Shown: positions 17,054-25,632 of the stretch, in pieces
Numbering within the stretch: position 1 is the first letter of the stretch
Layout of the letters: each line of letters opens with the position of its first letter
DNA from: Acidobacteriota bacterium
Lineage (GTDB): Bacteria; Acidobacteriota; Terriglobia; Bryobacterales; Bryobacteraceae
DNA length: 64,000 nucleotides
Reading direction: 5' to 3'
Assembly (NCBI GenBank): GCA_023436715.1
Contig: JAEZIJ010000233.1
Coordinates: forward strand, 13,971 to 77,970
Notes under the pieces: generated by a model
The model's database searches: none
The model's input: only the letters and a program-made list of their open reading frames with translations
What the model was told of the DNA's origin: nothing
Program-made: the position numbers and the translations under genes

Positions 17054-19678
17054 ATGCACGATCGATGGCGGTGGCTTTACCGCATTCCTTCACTGATCCG
17101 GGCCCTGATGCGCCGGAAGCGGGTTGAACAGGATCTTGATGACGAGATCGCGTTCCACCTGGCCATGCAGGAGCATGCGAACCGGCAGGCGGGCATGCCC
17201 GTACAGCAGGCGGCATGCGAAGCCCGGCGGACATTCGGGGGCGTTCTGCAGCAGAAGGAGTTGTGCCGCGAGGCCATCTTCGGCTGGACTGATACGATCT
17301 GGCAAGACCTACGGTATGCCTTGCGGGTGCTGTCGAAGGCCCCAGCGTTTGCGCTCGGAGTCATCCTGACTTTCGCCGTCGCAGTAGGCGGGAACACAGC
17401 AGTTTTCTCGGTGGTCAATTCCGTGCTGCTGCGGCCCTTGCCGTACCAGGCACCCGAACAGCTCGTCACTGTTCGGAACGCGTACTCCCTTCCGGGCTTC
17501 ATGGCGCTTCGGGAGGAGTCATCCGTCTTCTCCGGGCTCGCCGCCTACACCTTGGAGCGGGCGAATCTCTCGGACCTGTCCACACCGGAGCAGGTTCCCG
17601 CCTCTCGGATCTCGGCGAACCTCTTTCCGCTCCTCGGAGTCCAGCCGCTACTGGGCCGCTTCTTCCTAGCGGATGAGGACAGTCCGGGCGGCGCGCTGGT
17701 CGCAGTCCTCGGGTACGACCTCTGGCAGCGCCGGTACCACGGGGACCCGGGAATCGTCGGGCGCGCCATTCTGGCGGACGGAAGGGCTCTGATGGTGGTC
17801 GGAGTTCTACCCAGGGGCACTGGCATCATCGGCGAGCGATTTGACTTGTGGCTACCGCGGCTCTCCGACTGTACTACGTTCAGCCGGGAGAGTATTCAGC
17901 GAGGCGCGGGCATCCTGACCATGATCGGCCGCCTCCGCCCCGGGATCGCCATCGGGCAGGCCAACCAAAGGCTCGCTCTGCTTTGGACCGATTCGGGCCG
18001 CGGCACTTTCGACCGGAAAAGGGACGGTAGCGAATTGTGGGTCGAGTCGCTCGACGAAGCAATTACCGGCAACGTCCGTCTGAACCTGGTCGTAGTCTGG
18101 GGTGGAGTCGTCAGCCTCTTGCTCATCGCATGCGCAAATATCGCCAACCTGCTGCTGGCCCGGAGCACCGCAAGGCAAGCCGAGATCAGCACCCGCATGG
18201 CACTCGGCGGCTCGCGCGCCCGCATATTCCGGCAGTTGATGATTGAAAGTCTGCTGCTCGCTCTGGCCGGTGGATTCCTCGCCTTGCCGGTCGCGAGCAC
18301 AGGGCTCCATCTCTTGGATTCCTTCGGTGGTTCCGATCTGCCGTTCCGAGGGCCTGTCACGCTGGACGGCTACTTGATGGCTTACACGTTCGCCCTATCC
18401 ACTGCGGCCGGACTCGCCTTCGCGATTGCGCCTGCCCTTCGGTGCGCGAGAAACGGCCGCAGCGCCATCGCGAGCGGCGCGCGCTGGACCCGGACAAACC
18501 GTTCGGATACCCGAATCAGGAGCGCCCTTGTACTCGCCGAACTGAGCATCTCGATCGCACTCCTCGGAGTCTCGGCCCTCCTGTTTCAAAGCTTCCTGCG
18601 TATGCGGAATTCAGCCGACGGCATTCGGGCCGACCACGTCCTGACTTTCGAGCTAACACTCCCGGCTGCCGCGTATGACAAAGACGCACGGTACCGGTTT
18701 CAGGATGCACTGCTGTCCCACATCCGCGCAGTCCCCGGGGTCATCCACGCGGGCCTGGTGCACCCGCTCCATCTCGCGTCCAGCGGCACCCAGTTTGTCG
18801 TCGCGCCCGAAGGGATTCCACAGGACAAATCCCACCCGTTGTTGGCCAAGGGGCGCATCGTGAGCCCCGGCTACTTCGAGTCGATGGGGATTCCGCTAAC
18901 GCGAGGAAGGCTCTTCAGCGAACGCGACACCGCGCGATCGGTGCCCGTTATGGTCGTGAGCGACGCCTTTGCCCGCCGCTTCTTCGGCGACGCCAGCCGG
19001 GCTCTGGGGAGGCGTGTGACTTACTCAACTGTGCCCGTCACTTGCGAGATCGTCGGCATCGTGCGCAATGTGCAGACCTCGCTGAACAACCCCAGCCCGA
19101 ACGCTGAGTTCTATATTTCGCATACGCAACGTCCCTGGCTGAGTGGCACGTTCGTCGTGAAGAGCACAGTCGCTCCCGAGTCGCTGGCGCGTCCGATCGA
19201 GAAGGCGATCTTCGCCCTTGATCCACAGCAGCCCATCGCAAACCTGCAAACCATGGACCGCGTGATTGGTGGCGTTGTGGCGCGTCCGCGGTCAACCGCG
19301 CTGCTCCTTGGCGCCTTCTCACTGTTCTCCCTCGCCCTAGCCGTCATCGGCGTGTACGGCGTCGTCTCCTACACGGCTGCGACGCGCTCGAAGGAGATGG
19401 CAATCCGCGTGGCGCTGGGCAGCACGGCAAACGGCATCACGCTGCTTATGCTATACCATGTGTTCTCGCTGCTGATCCTGGGAATAGCTGTCGGCCTTCC
19501 AGTCACGGTCCTCTGTGGCAGGCTGTTTGTGCGGCTACTGTATGGCGTCGCGCCCGGTGACCCAGCAACGCTCGCTTTGATCAGTGCCTTGCTCACCATC
19601 ACGACGTTGATGGCCGCCTACTTTCCAGCCCGCCGCGTCGCGCACCTGGATCCAATGAGGACGCTCCGTTCGGACTGA
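17054..19678 (+). CDS. ADOP-type ABC permease (FtsX/MacB-like)
   Basis: 874 residues. A charged N-terminal segment (RVEQDLDDEIAFHLAMQEHA) and DLRYALRVLSKAPAF precede the first membrane helix, then a periplasmic MacB-like domain, helices around LVVVWGGVVSLLLIACANIANLLL, a second periplasmic half and three C-terminal helices. The fused double FtsX layout without its own ATPase is the acidobacterial duplicated orphan permease type. TSRKEMAIR-like text (ATRSKEMAIRVALGS) marks the cytoplasmic coupling loop. Export of small or lipophilic molecules is only inferred. Confidence 0.88.
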   Translation: MHDRWRWLYRIPSLIRALMRRKRVEQDLDDEIAFHLAMQEHANRQAGMPVQQAACEARRTFGGVLQQKELCREAIFGWTDTIWQDLRYALRVLSKAPAFALGVILTFAVAVGGNTAVFSVVNSVLLRPLPYQAPEQLVTVRNAYSLPGFMALREESSVFSGLAAYTLERANLSDLSTPEQVPASRISANLFPLLGVQPLLGRFFLADEDSPGGALVAVLGYDLWQRRYHGDPGIVGRAILADGRALMVVGVLPRGTGIIGERFDLWLPRLSDCTTFSRESIQRGAGILTMIGRLRPGIAIGQANQRLALLWTDSGRGTFDRKRDGSELWVESLDEAITGNVRLNLVVVWGGVVSLLLIACANIANLLLARSTARQAEISTRMALGGSRARIFRQLMIESLLLALAGGFLALPVASTGLHLLDSFGGSDLPFRGPVTLDGYLMAYTFALSTAAGLAFAIAPALRCARNGRSAIASGARWTRTNRSDTRIRSALVLAELSISIALLGVSALLFQSFLRMRNSADGIRADHVLTFELTLPAAAYDKDARYRFQDALLSHIRAVPGVIHAGLVHPLHLASSGTQFVVAPEGIPQDKSHPLLAKGRIVSPGYFESMGIPLTRGRLFSERDTARSVPVMVVSDAFARRFFGDASRALGRRVTYSTVPVTCEIVGIVRNVQTSLNNPSPNAEFYISHTQRPWLSGTFVVKSTVAPESLARPIEKAIFALDPQQPIANLQTMDRVIGGVVARPRSTALLLGAFSLFSLALAVIGVYGVVSYTAATRSKEMAIRVALGSTANGITLLMLYHVFSLLILGIAVGLPVTVLCGRLFVRLLYGVAPGDPATLALISALLTITTLMAAYFPARRVAHLDPMRTLRSD

Positions 19679-19699
19679 CACATTGATGGAGGTATCCAA

Positions 19700-20611
19700 T
19701 TGAACATGAGACTGCTGTTCGTGTTTCTGGTGTGTACGGTAACGCATCTGACGGCCGCGGGCCGGCAAGTTGCGATCACGTTTGACGACCTTCCGCGCGG
19801 CGGCGACGGCGGTTCGCGCAGCCTGGCGGACATCCGCGCCATGTCCGAGCGCCTCCTGCGACCCTTCCGCGACCAGAAGATCCCGGTCGTGGGCTTTTTC
19901 AACGAGGGGCGTCAGGTTGAATTCGGCCCTGAGGGCCTCAGGCAGATCCTCGACCTCTGGCTCAATTTCGGCGCCGACCTCGGGAACCATTCGTACTCGC
20001 ATCTCAACATCAACAACAACGTCCCGCTCGACGAGTACACGGCAGACATCGTAAAGGGCGAGCCAATGCTCCGTGCGGCCCTGGCCAGCCGTGGAAGGAC
20101 GCTTCGTTACTACCGCCACCCGTTCCTGTTCACCGGCCCGACACAGGACATCAAGAGAGGGATGCAGCAATTTCTGGACAGCCATGGATACCGCGTGGCT
20201 CCGGTTACCCTCGACAACTCCGACTACATATACGCGGCACTGTACAGCAAGCCGCAATACCGTGAGCGCGTCCGGCGGGAATACGTGCCCTACATGGAAT
20301 CCATTGTCACATTCTTCGAAAAGCGTTCCGTCGAGGTCGTTGGTCGCGAGATTCCCCAGATCCTGCTGCTGCACGCCAGCGAACTCAACGCGGACCTGAT
20401 ACCTGATCTCCTCGCCATGTTCCGCAGGCGCGGCTACACGTTCGTCTCACTGGATCAAGCGCTCGCTGACGAGGCGTACCGTCTCCCCGATGCATATGCC
20501 GGCCGCAGCGGGTTCTCCTGGATTCATCGTTGGTCAATTACCAAGGGGATGCAGCCGAAGGGAGAACCCGAGCCACCGCGGTGGGTACAGGATGCGTGGG
20601 CTGCGCGATAG
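19700..20611 (+). CDS. Secreted polysaccharide deacetylase (CE4 family)
   Basis: 303 residues. GGAGG at 19688-19692 is 7 bases before the TTG at 19700 and 13 before the ATG at 19706, so TTG is the likelier start. A signal peptide (LLFVFLVCTVTHLTAAG) is followed by motif 1 TFDDLP with the catalytic Asp, motif 2 GNHSYSHLNIN with the metal His pair, and motif 3 RHPFLFTGP. It probably removes acetyl groups from a cell-wall or exopolysaccharide outside the cytoplasm. It lies 21 bases after the ADOP gene. Confidence 0.85.
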   Translation: MNMRLLFVFLVCTVTHLTAAGRQVAITFDDLPRGGDGGSRSLADIRAMSERLLRPFRDQKIPVVGFFNEGRQVEFGPEGLRQILDLWLNFGADLGNHSYSHLNINNNVPLDEYTADIVKGEPMLRAALASRGRTLRYYRHPFLFTGPTQDIKRGMQQFLDSHGYRVAPVTLDNSDYIYAALYSKPQYRERVRREYVPYMESIVTFFEKRSVEVVGREIPQILLLHASELNADLIPDLLAMFRRRGYTFVSLDQALADEAYRLPDAYAGRSGFSWIHRWSITKGMQPKGEPEPPRWVQDAWAAR

Positions 20612-20689
20612 CCGAGCAGGCCGGGTATCAGGACGCCGCTGGATCACCTCTGCGAGCGTCTGGTTCGTTGCACCCGAGACCCGTGCCGC

Positions 20690-21505
20690 TTACGCCAACT
20701 CCCGGTAACTCGTGATTCGAACTCCCGCCCGCTCAATGGCCTCCCGCACTTCAGGCGCGCAGAGCGCCTCCAGTTCGGCTTCGCGGCTTTCCTTGAGCCT
20801 CGTGCGCGCTGCCTGGAGTTCCGCCGTGCAGTGGCCCGGGTGGCACATCAGTTCTGTCGTGCCCTCGGGCAATTGCGGTATCAACTCCAGGAGTTCGCGC
20901 GTCCGGAAACGGCCCGTGATCTGGAAGCCCGCGAAGTAATCCGTCGTGCGGCACCCGTTCCGTGCCAGCACGGCGTGGAAGCGGCGCCTGAGCAGCGCCA
21001 GGCCGCGGCTTGTGGCCCGAACGGACCACGGCGCCGGCGCGCCGCCCCGCAACGGGAAATCGAACGGCCGCCGCACCCAGGGAATCCGGAACTCCTCCGA
21101 GAGGCGCGCCACTGCGTCGAGGACCGGCGGCAACAGGTGCGTATGCTTGTGGGTATCGAGATGCGAGAGTTGCAGCCCGGTCCCGGCGATTCGCCGCACC
21201 TGCGCGCGAAGTTCCTCGTAGGGATCGATGCGGCGCAGCGCAAGTGCGCGGATCAGTTCCGCCACCGTGCTCGGCAGGCTTGTCCCGGGCCGCGCAACCG
21301 AGTCACCCTGGACCAGCACGAGATGACATCCGACATCCAGCCCTGGAGTCTCTCGCGCCAGCGCGACTGCGTCCGCGAACGCCCCGCCGTTGGCCATCAA
21401 GGTGGTGGCCCTGAGGATTCCGCGGCCGAACGCCTCCACAATGCCCGCGTTCACGTCGGTCGTGAACCCGAAATCGTCCGCGTTAACGATCAGACTCTTC
21501 GGCAT
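20690..21505 (-). CDS. ChbG/HpnK-family deacetylase
   Basis: 271 residues. LIVNADDFGFTTDVNAGIVE holds the Asp pair, LDTHKHTHLLPP the metal-binding His residues, and TELMCHPGH the C-terminal motif of the YdjC-like carbohydrate deacetylase fold. HpnK members act in hopanoid gene clusters, others on chitooligosaccharides. It starts 4 bases after mlaD, so it is the last gene of the mla operon, which favours a role in envelope lipid metabolism. Confidence 0.8.
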   Translation of the reverse strand: MPKSLIVNADDFGFTTDVNAGIVEAFGRGILRATTLMANGGAFADAVALARETPGLDVGCHLVLVQGDSVARPGTSLPSTVAELIRALALRRIDPYEELRAQVRRIAGTGLQLSHLDTHKHTHLLPPVLDAVARLSEEFRIPWVRRPFDFPLRGGAPAPWSVRATSRGLALLRRRFHAVLARNGCRTTDYFAGFQITGRFRTRELLELIPQLPEGTTELMCHPGHCTAELQAARTRLKESREAELEALCAPEVREAIERAGVRITSYRELA

Positions 21506-21509
21506 CTGC

Positions 21510-22583
21510 TCAGAACAGGCCGAGCTTGATGCTCAGGTACTTCTTCGGGTTCGTGCGAATATCCCTCACCAACCCATTCAGCTCCGTCGTGAGCCCCTGG
21601 ACGGAATTGTAGAGCTGAGGATTCACAATCAACTGGCCCAGCGTGCCCTGACCCGAATTCAGGCGGTCCATCGTGTGGTTTAGCTTGGTCAGGGTCTGTT
21701 GGATCTGTTGATACGCCGCCTCGTCCTTGAGCAGCTTCCCGGCGGTGCCTTTGCCCGCGTTCAGCCCATCGATCAGAGTGCGCAACTCCTTCACACTGGC
21801 GCGCGCGTCGTCGTACAGACCCGGGTTCTGCAGGAATTGTCCGGCGGTGCCCTGCCCTTTCTGCAACCCCTGAAGGAGCGAATTCAGGCGCGTGACGCTA
21901 TCGCTGGTCTGATTGTACAGGGTCTCATCGTTGAGCAATCTTCCGAGCGTCCCTTTGCCGCTCGTCAGTGTCGAGGTGAGCTTCTGCAATTCCGCCACGG
22001 TCGCCACAAGCCGGCGGTAAAATTCCTCGTCGCTCAGGAACTTGCCGACATTGCCCTGCCCGGCCTCGACCTGGCTGACAATCTTGTCGACCCTGTTCAG
22101 GATGGCTTGCGTCGCATCGAACAGGTCGAATCCTTTTTTCACCAGGTCTGAGATTTCCGTAGGCGGCTCGCTCGCCAGCGCGCCCCCGGGCTGGACCGTT
22201 TGCGTGCTCGTGCCCTGAACGATGTTGATGTACTTCGTCCCGAGCACGTTCTCGGCGCTGATTCCCGCAATCGAATCGATCGGGATTTCCCTGAGCTTGC
22301 CGTGCTGTACCTGCATGACGATGCGCACGACCTTGTTCCGCTCTTTCAAACCCGAGAGCTCCACTCCGCTCACGCTGCCGACCAGAATTCCGTTCAGCCG
22401 GACCGGCGCGCCCTTTGACAATGCCGCCGAATCGCGCATGTAGGTATAAAGCGGAACGTGAGTTTGCCAGATGGGCTTCTGAGACGTGAACAGCCAGATC
22501 AGCACCGCAAGGATGATCATGGCCACCGTCGCCATCACGCCTACTCGCAACTGCGCCCACCGGACCTTTTTGGCTGCTGGCAT
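21510..22583 (-). CDS. mlaD: MCE/MlaD-family lipid-transport substrate-binding protein
   Basis: 357 residues: one N-terminal membrane helix (GVMATVAMIILAVLIWLF), one MCE domain (YTYMRDSAALSKGAPVRLNG, NVLGTKYINI), then a helical C-terminus built of four units of one pattern: GKGTLGRLLNDETLYN, GQGTAGQFLQNPGLYD, GKGTAGKLLKDEAAYQ and GQGTLGQLIVNPQLYN. It should form a ring that carries phospholipids between the membranes. It follows mlaF by 4 bases. Confidence 0.9.
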   Translation of the reverse strand: MPAAKKVRWAQLRVGVMATVAMIILAVLIWLFTSQKPIWQTHVPLYTYMRDSAALSKGAPVRLNGILVGSVSGVELSGLKERNKVVRIVMQVQHGKLREIPIDSIAGISAENVLGTKYINIVQGTSTQTVQPGGALASEPPTEISDLVKKGFDLFDATQAILNRVDKIVSQVEAGQGNVGKFLSDEEFYRRLVATVAELQKLTSTLTSGKGTLGRLLNDETLYNQTSDSVTRLNSLLQGLQKGQGTAGQFLQNPGLYDDARASVKELRTLIDGLNAGKGTAGKLLKDEAAYQQIQQTLTKLNHTMDRLNSGQGTLGQLIVNPQLYNSVQGLTTELNGLVRDIRTNPKKYLSIKLGLF

Positions 22584-22587
22584 AAAT

Positions 22588-23409
22588 TCAATCTTCGCGC
22601 TTTACGAACTTCCCCACATACGGGTCCCGCGACGCATATAACTCGGCCAGCGACCCTTGAAATACCAGCTGGCCTTCACGCAGGACCAGAAAAGCCGTCG
22701 CGATGCCGCGGTCCTGTTCACCGCCTTGCTCGATCTGCTCTGTCGCGGGGTTGTACCGCGATGTGGCAAGAAAGTGTCCGTCCTGAAAGCGGTGAGTCAC
22801 CATCACGGTTGCAGCCTTCCGCAAATCGCGTTGCTTTACGATCAGAGCGACAATCGTGAACGCGGTGATCGGATCCAGCCCGGCGGTCGGGGAGTCGTAT
22901 AGCAACAGGCGCGGCTCTGTTACAGCCGCCCGGGCAATGCCGACCCGCCTCCGCATGCCACCTGACAACTCGCTCGGAAACTTTTCCAGCGTATGTTCCA
23001 GTTCAACGAACCGGAGCGCCTCCTCGGATCGCTCCCGCATTTCATCGGGTGTGTAGTTGACCCCCTTCAGGTTCGCGAGCGGATAACTCACGTTCTCCTC
23101 GATCGTTAAGGAATCGAACAGGCCGCCCTCCTGGAACAGCACGCCGATATTGCTCCGGATCGAAAACAACTCGTGCTCGCGCAGGTCCGTAATGTCCTGG
23201 CCGAACAAATACACGCGCCCGGAGACGGGTTTCAGCAGGCCGAGTGCGGTCTTGAGCAGAGTTGTCTTGCCGCTTCCCGCCGCGCCAAACACCACCAGCG
23301 ACTCACCCGAAAGCACCTCGAAAGATACGTCGTTCAGCGCTTTCACTTCATCGAATGCGACTGTCACGTGTTCGAACCGCAGGACGGATTGGCCCTGATC
23401 ATCAGACAT
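22588..23409 (-). CDS. mlaF: Mla-type ABC transporter ATP-binding protein
   Basis: 273 residues. Walker A GAAGSGKTTLLK, Q-loop FQEGGLFDSLT, signature LSGGMRRRVGIARA, Walker B LLLYDSPTAGLDP. The Glu after the Walker B Asp is replaced by Ser (YDSPTAG), where MlaF proteins usually have Glu; a real loss or a family variant cannot be settled here. It energises the lipid transporter with the flanking mlaE and mlaD. Confidence 0.9.
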   Translation of the reverse strand: MSDDQGQSVLRFEHVTVAFDEVKALNDVSFEVLSGESLVVFGAAGSGKTTLLKTALGLLKPVSGRVYLFGQDITDLREHELFSIRSNIGVLFQEGGLFDSLTIEENVSYPLANLKGVNYTPDEMRERSEEALRFVELEHTLEKFPSELSGGMRRRVGIARAAVTEPRLLLYDSPTAGLDPITAFTIVALIVKQRDLRKAATVMVTHRFQDGHFLATSRYNPATEQIEQGGEQDRGIATAFLVLREGQLVFQGSLAELYASRDPYVGKFVKRED

Positions 23410-23416
23410 CCCGGAG

Positions 23417-24172
23417 CTACAAGCTTACAAAAATCCTGGTGATGAAGAAGGTCAGGAAGAAGATCATGACCGAAGAAACCACCACCGCCTGAGTCGTGGA
23501 GCGGCCCACTCCCTGCGTGCCGCCGGTCGTACTGAGACCGAAATAGCAGCCCACCAATGCAATTGCAAACGCGAACACAAATGGTTTGATCAGGCCCTGA
23601 GCGATGTCGCTGTAACCCAGGGCTTGCCACGCGTTACTCCAATACTGCGTCGCCGCCTGGTTCAGCACGAAATACGCGATGATGAAGCCGCCGAAAATCC
23701 CAACAAAATCCGCGATGATCGTGAGCAGCGGCAGCACCGTACACGTTGCGATCAACCGGGGGGTCACCAGCTTCTGAATGGGATCCGTACCCAACGCTCT
23801 CATGGCGTCGATCTGCTCGGTAACTTTCATGGACCCCAACTCGCTGGCCATCCCCGAAGCGTTCCGCCCCGCAACCATCAAAGACGTCAATGCCGGTCCG
23901 AGTTCCCGCACCAGGGTAATCGCCACCACCTGCCCGGTCTGCCCCACGGCGCCGTATTGCGAAAGTGCTTTGGCCATCTGCATCGCCATAACGGCTCCGC
24001 TGAAGAACCCTGTCATGATGACGATTGGTAGGCTGCCCACTCCGATGATGTCCATCTGGAGGAAGATGTCAGCCGCGTAGTGCGGCCCGCGCACTATGTT
24101 CCGTAATGCCCGCCCGGCGAGCACATAGAATTCCTGCACGGCGGCGACGGGATACTTCAGAATCTCGAGCAA
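23417..24172 (-). CDS. mlaE: MlaE-family lipid ABC transporter permease
   Basis: 251 residues with five to six membrane segments. VIMTGFFSGAVMAMQ, ALTSLMVAGRNASGMASELGSMKVTEQIDAMRALGTDP and the end VVSSVMIFFLTFFITRIF are typical of MlaE. It begins the operon mlaE-mlaF-mlaD-hpnK, with gaps of 7, 4 and 4 bases. It faces the divergent peptidase gene across 55 bases. Confidence 0.92.
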   Translation of the reverse strand: MLEILKYPVAAVQEFYVLAGRALRNIVRGPHYAADIFLQMDIIGVGSLPIVIMTGFFSGAVMAMQMAKALSQYGAVGQTGQVVAITLVRELGPALTSLMVAGRNASGMASELGSMKVTEQIDAMRALGTDPIQKLVTPRLIATCTVLPLLTIIADFVGIFGGFIIAYFVLNQAATQYWSNAWQALGYSDIAQGLIKPFVFAFAIALVGCYFGLSTTGGTQGVGRSTTQAVVVSSVMIFFLTFFITRIFVSL

Positions 24173-24227
24173 TCCGTCTCTCTCTCCCCGTATCCCGATG
24201 GTAACATACAGGTTGCGAGTTTAATAC

Positions 24228-25190
24228 GTGAATGGGTTAACCGACATCGCCGGACTGCGCGTCGGCCACGTGTCCGACTACGAAGCTCTGACGGGCTGCA
24301 CGGTGATCCTTTGCGAAAGCGGCGCGGTCGCCGGCGCCGACCTCCGCGGCTCTGCAACCGGAACGGAAGAATTCTCGGTGCTGGACCCGGGCCACGTCGC
24401 AAACCGGGTCCACGCAGTGGTTCTCGCCGGTGGCAGCGCTTTCGGCGTCGAGTCCGCCTCGGGGGTCCGGCGTTATCTCGAGCAAAAGGGAATTGGTTTC
24501 GAGACGGGTGCGGCCAAAGTGCCTATCGTGCCTTGCGCGATACTCTACGACCTCGGAATCGGCAAACCGAATGTGCGCCCCACCCGCGAGATGGGCGAGG
24601 CCGCGGCAGCCGCCGCGACTCCCGGTCCGGTGAAGGAGGGCGCGGTCGGCGCCGGCACGGGAGCCACTGTGGGCAAACTCTTCGGCATGTCGCGGGCGAT
24701 GAAATCCGGCATCGGATCAGCCACAGTGCCGCTTGAAGGCGTATACGCCGGTGTGCAGGTTTCCGCGCTCGCGGCTGTTAACGCGTTCGGCGACATCATC
24801 GATCCGGAGACGGGCAAGATCGTCGCGGGCGCGCGCCGGTCGCCGCAGAGTCAGGATTTCGCGGATACGGCGGCTCAGCTAAAGCGCGGCGGCCACCTCA
24901 GCTTCGGGCGCCGCGAGAACACGACTCTCGTCGTGGTTGCGACTAACGCGAAGCTCGACCGCATCGAAGCCCGCAAACTCGCCCAGCAGGCCCAACTCGG
25001 AATGGCGCGCGCCATCCGCCCCGTGAACACGATGGTGGATGGAGATCTCACGATCGCCCTCTCGGTAGGCGACCGTAAGGCCGACATCAATGCCCTGGGA
25101 GTCGCCGCCGCCGAAGCCGTGGCGGAATCGGTTCTCCGGGCCGTCCGGTTGGCCCCGACGCTCGGCGGAGTACCGGGGCTGGCGGGGTAG
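24228..25190 (+). CDS. P1-family (DmpA-like) peptidase/aminohydrolase
   Basis: 320 residues from a GTG. LTDIAGLRVGHVSDYEA, GCTVILCE, VVLAGGSAFGVESASGV and EGAVGAGTGATVGKL are characteristic of the P1 / L-aminopeptidase D-esterase family, whose members self-cleave to expose an N-terminal nucleophile; KSGIGSATVPL is the probable cleavage region with Ser as nucleophile. NylC nylon hydrolases are in the same superfamily. It ends directly next to the convergent hemerythrin gene. Confidence 0.85.
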   Translation: MNGLTDIAGLRVGHVSDYEALTGCTVILCESGAVAGADLRGSATGTEEFSVLDPGHVANRVHAVVLAGGSAFGVESASGVRRYLEQKGIGFETGAAKVPIVPCAILYDLGIGKPNVRPTREMGEAAAAAATPGPVKEGAVGAGTGATVGKLFGMSRAMKSGIGSATVPLEGVYAGVQVSALAAVNAFGDIIDPETGKIVAGARRSPQSQDFADTAAQLKRGGHLSFGRRENTTLVVVATNAKLDRIEARKLAQQAQLGMARAIRPVNTMVDGDLTIALSVGDRKADINALGVAAAEAVAESVLRAVRLAPTLGGVPGLAG

Positions 25191-25592
25191 CTACTGCTGT
25201 GCGCAAAGCCGGCGGTCGACGGTGCTGATATGGTGCTTCAGCCACTGCGATAGAAACTGGCTGATTTCTACCGTCATGGCTACCTGCCCGCAAGCGAATC
25301 GCTGCTGAAACTCCGTGACCTGCCGGGTGAGTTCGACGTGCTCCCGAACGTGAGCGTCACGGTCCGGATAGCCTATGCGAGCCATCAACTGCTCTTCGTG
25401 AGAGAAATGCTCTCGGGTGTAGGCGACCAGATTGGCCAGAAGCCGTTCAAGAATCTGCTTTCCCGTACCGGACAGCATCGCCCGGTGCAGATCGTCGGCA
25501 TAGCCGAACAGCTTTTTGTGCTGGCGGTCGATCTCCGGATCGTCCACGCTGTACGCCTCGGTCCATTGAAAAAGGCTTCTCGTCTCGGCCAT
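25191..25592 (-). CDS. Bacteriohemerythrin
   Basis: 133 residues from the ATG at 25592, chosen because AAGAGGG lies just upstream and because the protein then starts at LFQWTEAYSVDDPEIDRQH as in the family; a longer frame to 25697 is open. The di-iron ligands are visible: IDRQHKKLF, EHFSHEEQLM, DAHVREHVEL and HHISTVD. It binds oxygen reversibly, for storage or sensing. It lies just after the ADOP gene in the same direction, 40 bases away. Confidence 0.9.
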   Translation of the reverse strand: MAETRSLFQWTEAYSVDDPEIDRQHKKLFGYADDLHRAMLSGTGKQILERLLANLVAYTREHFSHEEQLMARIGYPDRDAHVREHVELTRQVTEFQQRFACGQVAMTVEISQFLSQWLKHHISTVDRRLCAQQ

Positions 25593-25632
25593 ATCCCTCT
25601 TACTGCCGTATCGGCTGCATCGGGGGAGATGT

